NCBI RefSeq assembly: GCF_009833495.1
Contig: NZ_WUWG01000003.1
Span: forward strand, 372,001 to 436,000
Source: Oceanomicrobium pacificus
Lineage (GTDB): Bacteria; Pseudomonadota; Alphaproteobacteria; Rhodobacterales; Rhodobacteraceae
DNA length: 64,000 nucleotides
Direction of reading: 5' to 3'
How positions within the stretch are numbered: position 1 is the stretch's first letter; each line of letters opens with the position of its first letter. Below the pieces are notes generated by a model. The model saw nothing but the letters and a program-made list of their open reading frames with translations. It was not told the DNA's origin and searched no databases. This document shows positions 18,744 to 27,536 of this stretch, piece after piece. The position numbers and the translations under genes are program-made.

Positions 18744-19987
18744 TTCGCAACCTCCGCATCCTGCGCGGCGCGGCGCAATTCAAGAAGCGCGGCTTCGTCC
18801 CCTACGTAGGCCTCACGGGCCGCGGCCCAGGCATCCGACGCATTGCGGGTCTGACCGAGCACACCATAGGCGCGGATGAGTTGTGCCCATTCCGCAGCTG
18901 TTCCGCCCTCGGTCGAAAGGCGCTCCTGCAGGCCCGCGACCATGCCTTCGATCATCGCTGCGCGGTCGCCCGCGGACATCTCGGCCGCCGCCTCCATGTC
19001 GGATCCACTGGGCCCGGCCAATTCCGGCGCTGTCGGCGCGGTGGGGCCGCCATCGCCCGGCATCAGGTCGCCGATCTGGCTGCGGATCGTCTGGACCCAC
19101 GGCGCGTCGTCCGGACCTTCCTCAAGCAGGCGCATCCAGAGCTGGAGCGCGAGTTCCGTCTGTCCGGCCTGCGCAAGGGCAAGGCCTGAGTAATAGCGGG
19201 GCTGCGGCAGGGTCGGATCCTGCGCCAGAGCGATCGCCAGCGCCCGCTCCGCTTCGGGCGAGACATAGCCGCCCGCCGCGAGGATCATGAATTCCGCAAG
19301 ATCGGAAAATTCCGCCGCGCCCGCATCCTCGTTCATGATCTCGATCACCCGCTGCTGGGCGCGGCGCGCTTCTGCGAACCTGCCGAGACGGGCGAGGTTC
19401 TGCGACAGCAGCACATGGCCGCGCAAGTCGTCAGGCCGGTCGGCGAGAACCTCCTCAAGCTGGTCGACCAGCGGCACGAGCGCTGGGTCGACCCCGTCGG
19501 GCACAGAGTCATCGGGAAGACCGCGGATCTGGGCAACCATATCCTCGGCCTCGGCCTGACGCGGGCGGTTTTCGCGCGCCTCGGCCAGTTGCGCGAGCCG
19601 TGGACCAAGCGGCTGGTCGGGAAGGCTCGGCGTGCCGATCTGGGCATAAAGCCCCCAGCTGAGCGCTGCGAGCAGGACCAGCACCGCGACGGCGGCAATC
19701 CGTGTGGCACCGCGGGGTGCATCTTGGGCAAGGGACCCGGCCGGCGCCTTGCGCTCCTCCTGGTCGGCGCGCAAGAGGCGGCGGGCCACTTCGGCGCGGC
19801 TGCGCTCGGCTTCCTCCGCCGACAGGATGCCCCGGTCGAGATCCTTGTCCAGTTCCGCCAGTTGGTCGAGATAGACCTGCCGGTCATAGGCTTCGCGCGC
19901 CGCATCTCCCCCGCGGCGGCGCAACAGCGGCAGCAGGATGGCCAGAAGGGCGATCAGGAACAGAAGGGCGGACAGGATCCACAACAT
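18740..19987 (-). CDS. ccmI: c-type cytochrome biogenesis protein CcmI
   Basis: A 415-residue CcmI/CycH. In system I cytochrome c maturation it binds apocytochrome c and passes it to the CcmFH haem ligase at the inner membrane. Visible features are an N-terminal membrane helix (LWILSALLFLIALLAILLPLL), a charged cytoplasmic loop with YDRQVYLDQLAELDKDLDRG, a second helix near residues 96-115, and a periplasmic TPR-like region (residues about 140-340). The other ccm genes are not in the window, so ccmI here is separate from the main cluster. Confidence 0.92.
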   Translation of the reverse strand: MLWILSALLFLIALLAILLPLLRRRGGDAAREAYDRQVYLDQLAELDKDLDRGILSAEEAERSRAEVARRLLRADQEERKAPAGSLAQDAPRGATRIAAVAVLVLLAALSWGLYAQIGTPSLPDQPLGPRLAQLAEARENRPRQAEAEDMVAQIRGLPDDSVPDGVDPALVPLVDQLEEVLADRPDDLRGHVLLSQNLARLGRFAEARRAQQRVIEIMNEDAGAAEFSDLAEFMILAAGGYVSPEAERALAIALAQDPTLPQPRYYSGLALAQAGQTELALQLWMRLLEEGPDDAPWVQTIRSQIGDLMPGDGGPTAPTAPELAGPSGSDMEAAAEMSAGDRAAMIEGMVAGLQERLSTEGGTAAEWAQLIRAYGVLGQTRNASDAWAAAREAYVGDEAALLELRRAAQDAEVAN

Positions 19988-20230
19988 GGGCGGCGGCTTT
20001 CGACCTGAAGTCAGAGTGGCCAGACCCTAACCATCGCGCCGCCGCCCGCGCAAGGGCAGGCCGCCGCGCGTTTTGGCGCAGCAGGGCACGATGTCGCGAT
20101 CAGGCGATGACATGCCGCTGGCAAGGAACAGCCCGCGGCCGGCTCTGGGCATATGTCGATCAGGGGTTGCGTCCGCCCGCGGGACGCGCACCATGGCACC
20201 TGTTGCCCCGCTGTCGGAGGAGCGAACCCG

Positions 20231-21478
20231 TTGAAGAAATATTCCGTCTTCTCGTTGGCGCGCGAGGCCCTGCGCTACCATAGCGGATGGGAGCGTGCCT
20301 GGGCATCGCCGGACCCGAAAGCCGAATATGACACGATCATTGTCGGCGCCGGTGGGCACGGTCTGGCGACCGCCTACTATCTGGCCAAGGAACACGGGAT
20401 CACCAATGTTGCCGTGCTGGAAAAAGGCTGGCTCGGCGGCGGCAATACCGGGCGCAACACCACGATCATCCGGTCGAATTACCTCCAGCCGGAAAGTGCG
20501 GCCATCTACGAGAAAGCGCGCGGCCTTTATGAAGGGCTGAGCCAGGAGCTCAATTTCAACATCATGTTCTCGCCACGCGGGGTGATGATGCTCTGCCAGA
20601 CCCAGCATGAGCTGCGGGCCATGCAGCGCACTGCCCATGCCAACCGGCTGGCCGGGATCGAGACGGAAATGGTCTCACCCGAACGGGTCAAGGAGATCGT
20701 GCCGATCATCGAGATCGACGGGCCGCGATTTCCGGTGCTGGGCGGGCTCTGGCAGCCGCGCGGCGGCACGGCGCGGCACGATGCGGTGGCCTGGGGCTAT
20801 GCGCGGGGCGCCTCGGCGCGCGGGGTGGACATCATCCAGCAATGCGCCGTGACCGGCATCGACCGGGACGCGTCGGGCGTCACCGGCGTGCAGACGACCC
20901 GCGGACCGATCCGGTGCAAGAAGCTCTGCATCGTGGTGGCGGGGTCATCCGGCGTGCTGGCCGATATGGCGGGCTTCCGCCTGCCGGTCGAATCCGTGGC
21001 GCTGCAGGCACTCGTCTCCGAGCCGGTCAAGCCTTGTATGGACTGTGTGGTGATGGCCAATACGGTCCACGGTTACATGAGCCAGTCCGACAAGGGCGAG
21101 ATGGTGATTGGTGGCGGCGCGGACGGGTTCAACAACTACACCCAGCGCGGGTCATTCCAGCATCTGGAGGAAACCGTACGTGCGCTGATCGAGACCTTCC
21201 CGATGATCTCGCGCCTCAAGATGCTGCGGCACTGGGGCGGGATCGTGGACATGACCGGCGACCGGTCCCCGATCATCGGCCAGACACCGGTGCCGGGCAT
21301 CTTCATCAATTGCGGCTGGGGCACGGGCGGGTTCAAGGCGATCCCGGGGTCCGGATGGGCCACGGCCGAGATGCTCGCCAAGGGCACGCCCGGCACGCTG
21401 GCGGCGCCATTCTCGCTCGACCGGTTCACCGAAGGGCGGATGATCGACGAATCCGTCGCCGCCGCGGTGGCGCATTGA
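20231..21478 (+). CDS. soxB: Sarcosine oxidase beta subunit (TTG start)
   Basis: The flavin-bearing subunit (416 residues if the TTG is read as Met) of heterotetrameric sarcosine oxidase. It oxidatively demethylates sarcosine to glycine, giving H2O2 and, with the alpha subunit, 5,10-methylene-tetrahydrofolate. The dinucleotide-binding motif GAGGHG is at 39-44, followed by AVLEKGWLGGGNTGRNTTIIRSNY, the family site near the covalent-flavin region. The only good start is TTG at 20231, because GGAGGAGCG lies about ten bases before it and the protein then begins KKYSVFSLAREALRYHSGWE as in homologues; the in-frame ATG at 20153 would add 26 unsupported residues. It opens the soxBDAG group, but 550 bases separate it from soxD. 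Confidence 0.93.
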   Translation: MKKYSVFSLAREALRYHSGWERAWASPDPKAEYDTIIVGAGGHGLATAYYLAKEHGITNVAVLEKGWLGGGNTGRNTTIIRSNYLQPESAAIYEKARGLYEGLSQELNFNIMFSPRGVMMLCQTQHELRAMQRTAHANRLAGIETEMVSPERVKEIVPIIEIDGPRFPVLGGLWQPRGGTARHDAVAWGYARGASARGVDIIQQCAVTGIDRDASGVTGVQTTRGPIRCKKLCIVVAGSSGVLADMAGFRLPVESVALQALVSEPVKPCMDCVVMANTVHGYMSQSDKGEMVIGGGADGFNNYTQRGSFQHLEETVRALIETFPMISRLKMLRHWGGIVDMTGDRSPIIGQTPVPGIFINCGWGTGGFKAIPGSGWATAEMLAKGTPGTLAAPFSLDRFTEGRMIDESVAAAVAH

Positions 21479-21585
21479 TGGGCGCGGTGATGATGGGAGG
21501 TGGACCTGCCGGATGCGTTCCGGGGTCGGGCACAGAGCGGGCGTGGGGTGGTGTCAAGTCGCCCTGTCTTGCGTCCGAACAGGGC

Positions 21586-21613
21586 AACACCGCACCCTTT
21601 GGGGGCGCGGTGT
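21586..21613 (-). terminator. Hairpin downstream of the small antisense gene
   Basis: ACACCGC and GCGGTGT (21587-21593 and 21607-21613) pair around a C/T/G-rich loop, with additional CCC/GGG pairing. It lies just past the stop of the minus-strand gene at 21634, between soxB and soxD. The T tract is weak. Confidence 0.35.
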
Positions 21614-21633
21614 CCGCCACGATTTGCCCAGTG

Positions 21634-21864
21634 TCAGCCGTAACGGCCGAAATCGTAGCTTCTCGCGTCCGAATTGCGCATCGCACCACGGATGCGCACC
21701 ATCACGACGACGAGCGCCACGATACCGGCATACATGAGGATCTGATTCTGGTTGGCCGTCGTTTCAATGCCGAAACCGTCATTGAACACGATGCCGATCT
21801 GGTCCTGAACGAAACTGGACGTCTTCTGAAGATCGGACAGAATCCGATCGAAACTTATATTCAT
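21634..21864 (-). CDS. Small single-helix membrane protein inside the sarcosine oxidase operon (antisense)
   Basis: A 76-residue predicted protein on the strand opposite to sox. It has a polar N-terminal half (MNISFDRILSDLQKTSSFVQ...), one strong membrane segment (about residues 42-58, ending VVVMVRIRGAM) and a short basic/aromatic C-terminus. I recognise no family. Its base use looks less GC-rich than the flanking sox genes. Support comes from the clear membrane profile, a possible promoter upstream on its own strand and a hairpin downstream. It occupies most of the unusual gap between soxB and soxD, so either it is a recent insertion or an established small gene. Confidence 0.55.
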   Translation of the reverse strand: MNISFDRILSDLQKTSSFVQDQIGIVFNDGFGIETTANQNQILMYAGIVALVVVMVRIRGAMRNSDARSYDFGRYG

Positions 21865-21913
21865 TGCATCGCCCCCACGAAACCCAATGAATGTTACCGA
21901 TTACTGTGCGGAC

Positions 21914-21942
21914 AGGATAGCGAACCCGACCCGACAGCGCAA
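21914..21942 (-). promoter_or_regulatory. Weak promoter candidate for the small antisense gene
   Basis: Reading the minus strand, TTGCGC (21942-21937), a 17-base spacer and TATCCT (21919-21914) lie about 50 bases before the ATG at 21864. The match is partial (seven of twelve). Confidence 0.28.
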
Positions 21943-22028
21943 GATTCAGTTTCCGACACAAGGGTTAACCTTGCGTTGAGAGCGAAATCGCGGCGCGCGC
22001 TCAGGTTGCAGGGGCGAGGACGGAGCCA

Positions 22029-22352
22029 ATGCTGATACTCAGATGCCCCTATTGCGGGGTGGATGCCGAGGAAACCGATCTGGCGCCGGGCGGCGAGGCG
22101 CATCTGACGCGCCACGGGCCGGGATCGGACGATGCGGAGTTCCGCGACTACCTGTTCCAGCGGCGCAATCCGCGCGGCGTGCATTTCGAACGCTGGCGCC
22201 ATGCGTTCGGCTGCGGAAAATGGTTCCATGCGGCGCGCTGCACCCAGACGCTGGAAGTGTTCGGCACCTACAGCGCGCAATGTTCCGAACCGCCCGAGGA
22301 GATCATGACGGCGATCCGCACCCGCCGCCCGGACTGGGAGATGCCCGCATGA
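22029..22352 (+). CDS. soxD: Sarcosine oxidase delta subunit
   Basis: A 107-residue small subunit of heterotetrameric sarcosine oxidase. It starts MLILRCPYCGVDAEETD and contains the family pattern RNPRGVHFERWRHAFGCGKWFHAARCTQTLEVFGTY. Cys6, Cys9, Cys63 and a nearby His form the structural zinc site known in this subunit. Its stop overlaps the soxA start by four bases. Confidence 0.95.
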   Translation: MLILRCPYCGVDAEETDLAPGGEAHLTRHGPGSDDAEFRDYLFQRRNPRGVHFERWRHAFGCGKWFHAARCTQTLEVFGTYSAQCSEPPEEIMTAIRTRRPDWEMPA

Positions 22353-25300
22353 GCAGCCGACTGGCCACCGGCGGCCGCCGGATCGATCGCAGCAAGCGCC
22401 TGTCCTTCAGCTTCAACGGGACAAAACTTACCGGATTTGAGGGGGACACGCTGGCATCGGCTCTGCTCGCCAACGGGCAGGACCTTGTCGGGCGCAGTTT
22501 CAAATACCACCGGCCGCGCGGTATCGTGGCTGCCGGGGCGGAGGAGCCGAACGCGCTCGTGGCGTTGGGGCAGGGCGACCGGATGGAGCCGAACCAGCGC
22601 GCCACGATCACGGAGCTTTTCGACGGGCTATCCGCCCGGTCGCAGAACCACTGGCCAAGCCTCCAATTCGATATCGGCGCCATCAATGCGCGCCTGTCGC
22701 GGTTCCTGCCGGCTGGCTTTTACTACAAGACCTTCATGCAGCCGCGCGCGGCCTGGAAGCATCTGTTCGAGCCGGTGATCCGCAAATCCGCGGGCCTCGG
22801 ACCAGCACCCACGCAGGGCGATCCTGACCGGTATGAATATTTCTACGCCCATACGGATGTGCTTGTCGCGGGCGGCGGGATTGCCGGACTGGCGGCGGCA
22901 CGGGCGGCGGCCGAGGCAGGTGCACGGGTGCTGCTCGTCGAGCAGGACAGCCGCTTCGGCGGGCGCAGCGCGACCGACGGGGTGGTGATCGACGGCACGG
23001 ATGCAGAGGCGTGGGTTGCAGAGCAGGTGGCGGCGCTGTCGGCCATGCCGAATGTCGATCTGCGGCTCCGGACCATGGCCGCAGGGGTCTACGATCACGG
23101 CTATGTCACGCTTTACGAGCGGGCCGGGGACAGGGATCCGGGCGCGGCCCCCGTGCGGCACCGGCTCTGGCGGGTGCGTGCCGGCCGGACCGTGACCGCC
23201 ACCGGCGCGATCGAGCGGCCGATCTCCTTTGCCGGGAACGACCGGCCGGGGGTGATGCTGGCCTCCGCGGTGCGGGACTATATCGACCTCTATGCGGTCA
23301 GCCCCGGCGACCGGACCGTGGTCGTCACCGCAACCGATGACGGCTATCGCACGGCGCTGGCGGTCCGCGACGCGGGGCTCGATGTGCCGGCGGTGCTCGA
23401 CACCCGGCCGGACCCGAAAGGCCCGCTCGTCGATGCGGTCCGCGCGCGCGGCATCCGGGTCGAGGCGGGACGCGGGATCGCCAAGGTGCGCGGCACGCGG
23501 CGGGTCACGGGTGTCGATATCTGCGCCCAGGCGGGCGAGGGCGCGGTGATCGAGCATGTCCCTTGCGAATGCGTGGCCATGGCGGGGGGCTGGTCGCCGG
23601 TTGTCCACCTTTGGTCCCATTGCGGGGGCAAGCTGCTCTGGGACGAGACGGCACATCATTTCCGGCCCGATCCGGACCGGCCGCCCACAGGCGCGGACGG
23701 GCAGGGTTTTGCCGTGACCGCCGGCACGGCTTCGGGCCCGATGGACACGGGCGCCGCGCTGGCTGATGCGGTCGAGGCCGGCCACCGCGCCGCAAAGGCG
23801 CTCGGCCATGACAAGGGGGCGCCGCGCATTCCGCAGGCCGACGGCACAGCCGACGGCCCGCCGGCCGCCGTCTGGATGATGCCGCATGGCGCGGGGCCGG
23901 AACTGCGCGGCAAGGCCTTCCTCGATTTCCAGAATGACGTGAAAGTGTCCGACGTGCAGCTGGCCGCGCAGGAGGGCTACCAGAGCGTCGAGCATACCAA
24001 GCGCTACACCACGCTCGGCATGGCGACTGATCAGGGTAAGCTGAGCAATATCAATGGTCTTGCCATTCTTTCTGACAGTCTGGGTGCCCCGATACCGGAG
24101 GTGGGCACAACGACATTCCGCCCGCCCTACACCCCGATCTCTCTGGGGGCCGTGGCGGGCGAGGCGCGCGGATCGCTCTTCAAGCCGGTGCGCCGCACGC
24201 CGATCCATGACTGGCACGCGGATGCCGGCGCGGTCTGGGAGCCGGTCGGCGACTGGCGCCGCCCCTATTGCTACCCGAAGGACGAAGAGAGCCACCGCGA
24301 CGCGGTCAACCGCGAGATCACAGCAACGCGGAGCGGTGTTGGCCTGCTCGACGCCTCGACGCTCGGCAAGATCATCGTCTCGGGTCCGGACGCGGCGGCC
24401 TTCCTCGACCTGACCTACACCAACATGATGTCGAGCCTGAAGGTCGGGCGCTGCCGCTACGGACTGATGTGCACCGAGAACGGCTTCCTGTTCGATGACG
24501 GGGTGGTCGTGCGCCTGTCGGAGGACAGTTTCCTCTGCCACACCACATCCGGCGGGTCGGACCGTGTGCATGCCTGGATGGAGGAATGGCTCCAGACCGA
24601 ATGGTGGGACCTGAAAGTCTGGACGAGCAATGTCACCGAACAGTTCGGCCAGATCGCGATTGTCGGTCCCAAGGCGCGCAGCGTGCTGGAGCGGCTCGGC
24701 GGTATGGACCTGTCGGCCGAAGCGCTGCCCTTCATGGCGATGGCCGAAGGCACGCTCGGCGGGATCGGCGTGCGGATCTTCCGCATCTCATTCTCGGGCG
24801 AGCTGAGCTATGAGATCGCCGTGCCGGCGGGACGCGCACGCGCGCTCTGGGACATGCTTCTCGCAGAAGGCGCGGCGGACGGGATCACACCCTACGGCAC
24901 CGAGGCGCTGCACGTGATGCGGGCCGAGAAGGGCTATATCATGATCGGCGACGAAACTGACGGCACCGTCATCCCGCAGGACCTCAACCTCGGCTGGGCG
25001 GTCTCGAAGAAGAAGTCCGACTTCATTGGCAAGCGCGCGATGGAACGTTCTGCGCTCACCGATCCGGATCGCAAGCAGCTTGTCGGGTTGGAAACCGAGG
25101 ATCCGGCGCTGGTGCTGCCGGACGGCGCGCATGCCGTATCGGGCCAGACCAACAGGTTCGGCCAGCAGGAAACGCTCGGGCATGTGACCTCGACCTACTG
25201 GTCGCCGACACTGAACCGCTCGATTGCCATGGCACTCGTTTCGGGCGGGTCGCGGCGGATGGGCGAGACACTCGATTTCAGCCTCGAGGATGGCAGGATC

Positions 25301-25363
25301 GCGAAGGCCCGCGTGGTCGATCCGGTCTTCCTCGACAAGGACGGGGAGCGGCAGAATGTCTGA
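22349..25363 (+). CDS. soxA: Sarcosine oxidase alpha subunit
   Basis: A 1004-residue alpha subunit. An N-terminal 2Fe-2S-ferredoxin-like segment (GFEGDTLASALLANG, RSFKYHRPRGI) is followed by the NAD-binding oxidoreductase domain (VLVAGGGIAGLAAARAAAEAGARVLLVEQD near residue 170) and a C-terminal folate-binding aminomethyltransferase (GCV_T) domain from about residue 610 (GLLDASTLGKIIVSGPDA, ISFSGELSYEIAVPAGRA). The domain transfers the sarcosine methyl group to tetrahydrofolate. The ATG at 22349 overlaps the soxD stop; a longer reading in this frame would run through soxD and is not credible. Confidence 0.96.
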   Translation: MSSRLATGGRRIDRSKRLSFSFNGTKLTGFEGDTLASALLANGQDLVGRSFKYHRPRGIVAAGAEEPNALVALGQGDRMEPNQRATITELFDGLSARSQNHWPSLQFDIGAINARLSRFLPAGFYYKTFMQPRAAWKHLFEPVIRKSAGLGPAPTQGDPDRYEYFYAHTDVLVAGGGIAGLAAARAAAEAGARVLLVEQDSRFGGRSATDGVVIDGTDAEAWVAEQVAALSAMPNVDLRLRTMAAGVYDHGYVTLYERAGDRDPGAAPVRHRLWRVRAGRTVTATGAIERPISFAGNDRPGVMLASAVRDYIDLYAVSPGDRTVVVTATDDGYRTALAVRDAGLDVPAVLDTRPDPKGPLVDAVRARGIRVEAGRGIAKVRGTRRVTGVDICAQAGEGAVIEHVPCECVAMAGGWSPVVHLWSHCGGKLLWDETAHHFRPDPDRPPTGADGQGFAVTAGTASGPMDTGAALADAVEAGHRAAKALGHDKGAPRIPQADGTADGPPAAVWMMPHGAGPELRGKAFLDFQNDVKVSDVQLAAQEGYQSVEHTKRYTTLGMATDQGKLSNINGLAILSDSLGAPIPEVGTTTFRPPYTPISLGAVAGEARGSLFKPVRRTPIHDWHADAGAVWEPVGDWRRPYCYPKDEESHRDAVNREITATRSGVGLLDASTLGKIIVSGPDAAAFLDLTYTNMMSSLKVGRCRYGLMCTENGFLFDDGVVVRLSEDSFLCHTTSGGSDRVHAWMEEWLQTEWWDLKVWTSNVTEQFGQIAIVGPKARSVLERLGGMDLSAEALPFMAMAEGTLGGIGVRIFRISFSGELSYEIAVPAGRARALWDMLLAEGAADGITPYGTEALHVMRAEKGYIMIGDETDGTVIPQDLNLGWAVSKKKSDFIGKRAMERSALTDPDRKQLVGLETEDPALVLPDGAHAVSGQTNRFGQQETLGHVTSTYWSPTLNRSIAMALVSGGSRRMGETLDFSLEDGRIAKARVVDPVFLDKDGERQNV

Positions 25364-25925
25364 GGCGGTCACAGCGCTTGCGGGCGCAACCTATGAGGGC
25401 GCGGTCACGGTCGCCGACGGCGGGCTGACCGGCATGGTGCAACTGCGCGCCGATCTGGCCGACGCCGCGGTCGCGACAGCGGTGAAGGCCGCCACGGGTG
25501 CGGATCTGCCGGACAGGCGCCGCATCAGTGCCGCGAAAGAGCAGCGCCTGCTCTGGATGAGCCCCGACGAACTTCTGATCCTGACCGATCATGGGGCGGC
25601 GCCTGATCTGGTGAAGCGGCTCTCCACTGAGTTGACCGGCCAGCATGCGCTGGTGCTCGACCTGTCGGACGCGCGGTCGCGCATCCGCCTGTCGGGGCAG
25701 GGCGTGCGCGAGGTGCTCGCCAAGGGCGCGCCGGTCGACCTTGCACCGGGCCGTTTCGAACCCGGCGAGGTGCGGCGCACCCGGATCGGCCAGATCGCGG
25801 CGGCCTTCTGGCTCCTGTCGGAAACGGAAGCCGAGGTGATCTGCTTCCGTTCGGTCGCGCCCTTCCTCTTCGACTGGCTGTCGACCGCTGCGCGTCCCGG
25901 AAGCCTGCCCGGCCATTTCCGTTAG
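25356..25925 (+). CDS. soxG: Sarcosine oxidase gamma subunit
   Basis: A 189-residue gamma subunit. The ATG at 25356 overlaps the end of soxA by eight bases and gives the normal start MSEAVTALAGATYEG. Family traits include LLWMSPDELLILTD, the HALVLDLSDARSRIRLSG stretch (a small GCV_T-like fold), and the RRTRIGQIAAAFWL and CFRSVAPFLFDWL tail. It completes the oxidase. The usual one-carbon partners (folD, purU, glyA) do not follow here. Confidence 0.93.
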   Translation: MSEAVTALAGATYEGAVTVADGGLTGMVQLRADLADAAVATAVKAATGADLPDRRRISAAKEQRLLWMSPDELLILTDHGAAPDLVKRLSTELTGQHALVLDLSDARSRIRLSGQGVREVLAKGAPVDLAPGRFEPGEVRRTRIGQIAAAFWLLSETEAEVICFRSVAPFLFDWLSTAARPGSLPGHFR

Positions 25926-25975
25926 GTCACCTTCGGCGCACAGCCGATTCCGCTCCGATTGGAGGGTCATGCATC

Positions 25976-26003
25976 TTGACCTTCCGGCAGGTGTGCATAA
26001 GGG
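25976..26003 (+). promoter_or_regulatory. Possible sigma70 promoter for the amino acid ABC transporter
   Basis: TTGACC (25976-25981), a 16-base spacer and TAAGGG (25998-26003) lie about 40 bases upstream of the binding-protein gene. The -35 is strong and the -10 weak. Confidence 0.33.
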
Positions 26004-26040
26004 TTGAACGCTGGAATACCACTGTCCACGGGAGACAAAA

Positions 26041-26790
26041 ATGAAACGTATCACGATGGCCGCCGCGGCAGCCATGACCCTTGCCGGTGCCGCTCAGGCC
26101 GCAGATCTGAAAATCTGTGTCGAGGGTGCCTATCCTCCGTTCTCCGAAACCTCCGCCTCCGGAGAGGTCGTCGGCTTCGACATCGACATCGCCAACGCTC
26201 TTTGCGCCGACATGGGCAAGGAATGCGAAATGGTGAAAACCGACTGGGACGGCATCATTCCCGCGCTTCTGGAAAAGAAATGCGACGCGATCATCGCGTC
26301 GATGTCGATCACCGACGAGCGCAAGCAGGTCATCGACTTTTCCGAGAAATATTACAACACGCCGGCCCGTTTCGTCGGCAAAGAGGGCATGACGGCTGAC
26401 GATCTGGCGGGCAAGACCGTCGGTGTGCAGCGCGGCACCATCCACCAGGATTTCATGGAAGGCGAGTTCGGCGATGTGGAGCTGAAGCTCTACGGCTCGC
26501 AGGATGAAGCCTATCTCGACCTCGTGGCCGGCCGCGTCGACGCGCTGATGGCCGACAGCATCGCGATCCTCGACGGCTTCCTGAACACCGACAATGGTGC
26601 GGGCTTCGCCTTCTTCGGCGACAGCTACTCGATCCCGGAATATCACGGCAACGGTGCCGGTGTGGGCGTGCGCAAGGAAGATACCGAGCTGCGTGACGCG
26701 ATCACCGCCTCGATCAAGGCGATCCGTGACAGCGGCGAGTACGAGTCGATCAACGGCAAATATTTCGACTTCGACATCTACGGCGGCTGA
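26041..26790 (+). CDS. Polar amino acid ABC transporter, periplasmic binding protein
   Basis: A 249-residue class-3 solute-binding protein (HisJ/ArgT/lysine-arginine-ornithine type). The signal peptide is MKRITMAAAAAMTLAGAAQA, cleaved before ADLKICVEG. Family motifs are GAYPPFSETSASGEVVGFDIDIANALC, WDGIIPALLEKKCDAIIASMSITDERKQVIDFS, and the VGVQRGTIHQDF second-lobe motif. It captures a cationic or small polar amino acid in the periplasm. A G-rich ribosome site (GGGAGAC) precedes the ATG. Two permease genes follow. Confidence 0.92.
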   Translation: MKRITMAAAAAMTLAGAAQAADLKICVEGAYPPFSETSASGEVVGFDIDIANALCADMGKECEMVKTDWDGIIPALLEKKCDAIIASMSITDERKQVIDFSEKYYNTPARFVGKEGMTADDLAGKTVGVQRGTIHQDFMEGEFGDVELKLYGSQDEAYLDLVAGRVDALMADSIAILDGFLNTDNGAGFAFFGDSYSIPEYHGNGAGVGVRKEDTELRDAITASIKAIRDSGEYESINGKYFDFDIYGG

Positions 26791-26840
26791 CCGCCCCCTG
26801 AACCCGGCTGATGCCCGCGTGACCGCGCGGGCATCGGCAT

Positions 26841-27536
26841 ATGAACATGCTCATTCTCATCGATTATATTCCGCTGTTGTTGCGCGGCGCCGTCGTCACG
26901 ATCTCGCTGGCCCTGCTGGGCCTGTTGCTGGCGACGGTTCTGGGTGCGCTCGGGGCTGCCGGCAAGCTGTCGGGCGGCCGGATCGCCGGGGCGCTTGTCC
27001 GGCTCTATACGACCATCGTGCGCGGTGTGCCGGACCTCGTGCTGATCCTGCTCATCTATTTCGGCGGCCAGCGGCTGGTGAACACTGTCGGTGACCTGTT
27101 CGGCGCGGACTATATCGAACTGTCGAAATTCGGGGCCGGTGTCCTGTCGATCGGCTTCATCTACGGCGCCTATCTGACCGAAACGTTCCGCGGCGCCTAT
27201 ATGACGATCCCGCGCGGGCAGGTGGAAGCGGCGCAGTCGCTTGGGATGGGCGCGCTTGCCACGCTCTGGACCGTGTCGATCCCGCAGTTGGTGCGCTTCG
27301 CGCTGCCGGGCTACGCGAATGTCTGGCAGGTGCTTGTCAAATCCACCGCGGTTGTGTCGATCATCGGGTTGGAGGACCTTGTGGGCCTCGCCAATGACGC
27401 GGGCAAGACGGTGCGCGAACCATTCATCTTCTTCTCGGCCGTGCTTGTGGCCTATCTCTTCTTCACCTGGGTGTCCCAGCAGATCTTCAACAATCTGGAA
27501 CGGCGCTACGCGCTCAGGGGGCATGATGCGGGTTGA
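26841..27536 (+). CDS. Amino acid ABC transporter permease (HisQ type)
   Basis: A 231-residue inner-membrane permease with about five helices. The EAA loop is EAAQSLGMGALATLWTVSIPQLVRFALPG, preceded by TIVRGVPDLVLILLIYFGGQRLVN, which is typical of HisQ/ArtQ. It would pair with the next permease as a heterodimer. It starts 50 bases after the binding protein and overlaps the downstream permease by about 11 bases. Confidence 0.92.
   Translation: MNMLILIDYIPLLLRGAVVTISLALLGLLLATVLGALGAAGKLSGGRIAGALVRLYTTIVRGVPDLVLILLIYFGGQRLVNTVGDLFGADYIELSKFGAGVLSIGFIYGAYLTETFRGAYMTIPRGQVEAAQSLGMGALATLWTVSIPQLVRFALPGYANVWQVLVKSTAVVSIIGLEDLVGLANDAGKTVREPFIFFSAVLVAYLFFTWVSQQIFNNLERRYALRGHDAG

Noticed and set aside
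22043-22348. Long upstream extension of soxA
   Set aside because: It reads through soxD in another frame. The ATG at 22349 overlaps the soxD stop and gives the normal N-terminus.
22628-24571. About 650-codon minus-strand frame over soxA
   Set aside because: Shadow of the sarcosine oxidase alpha gene, with His/Arg-rich composition.
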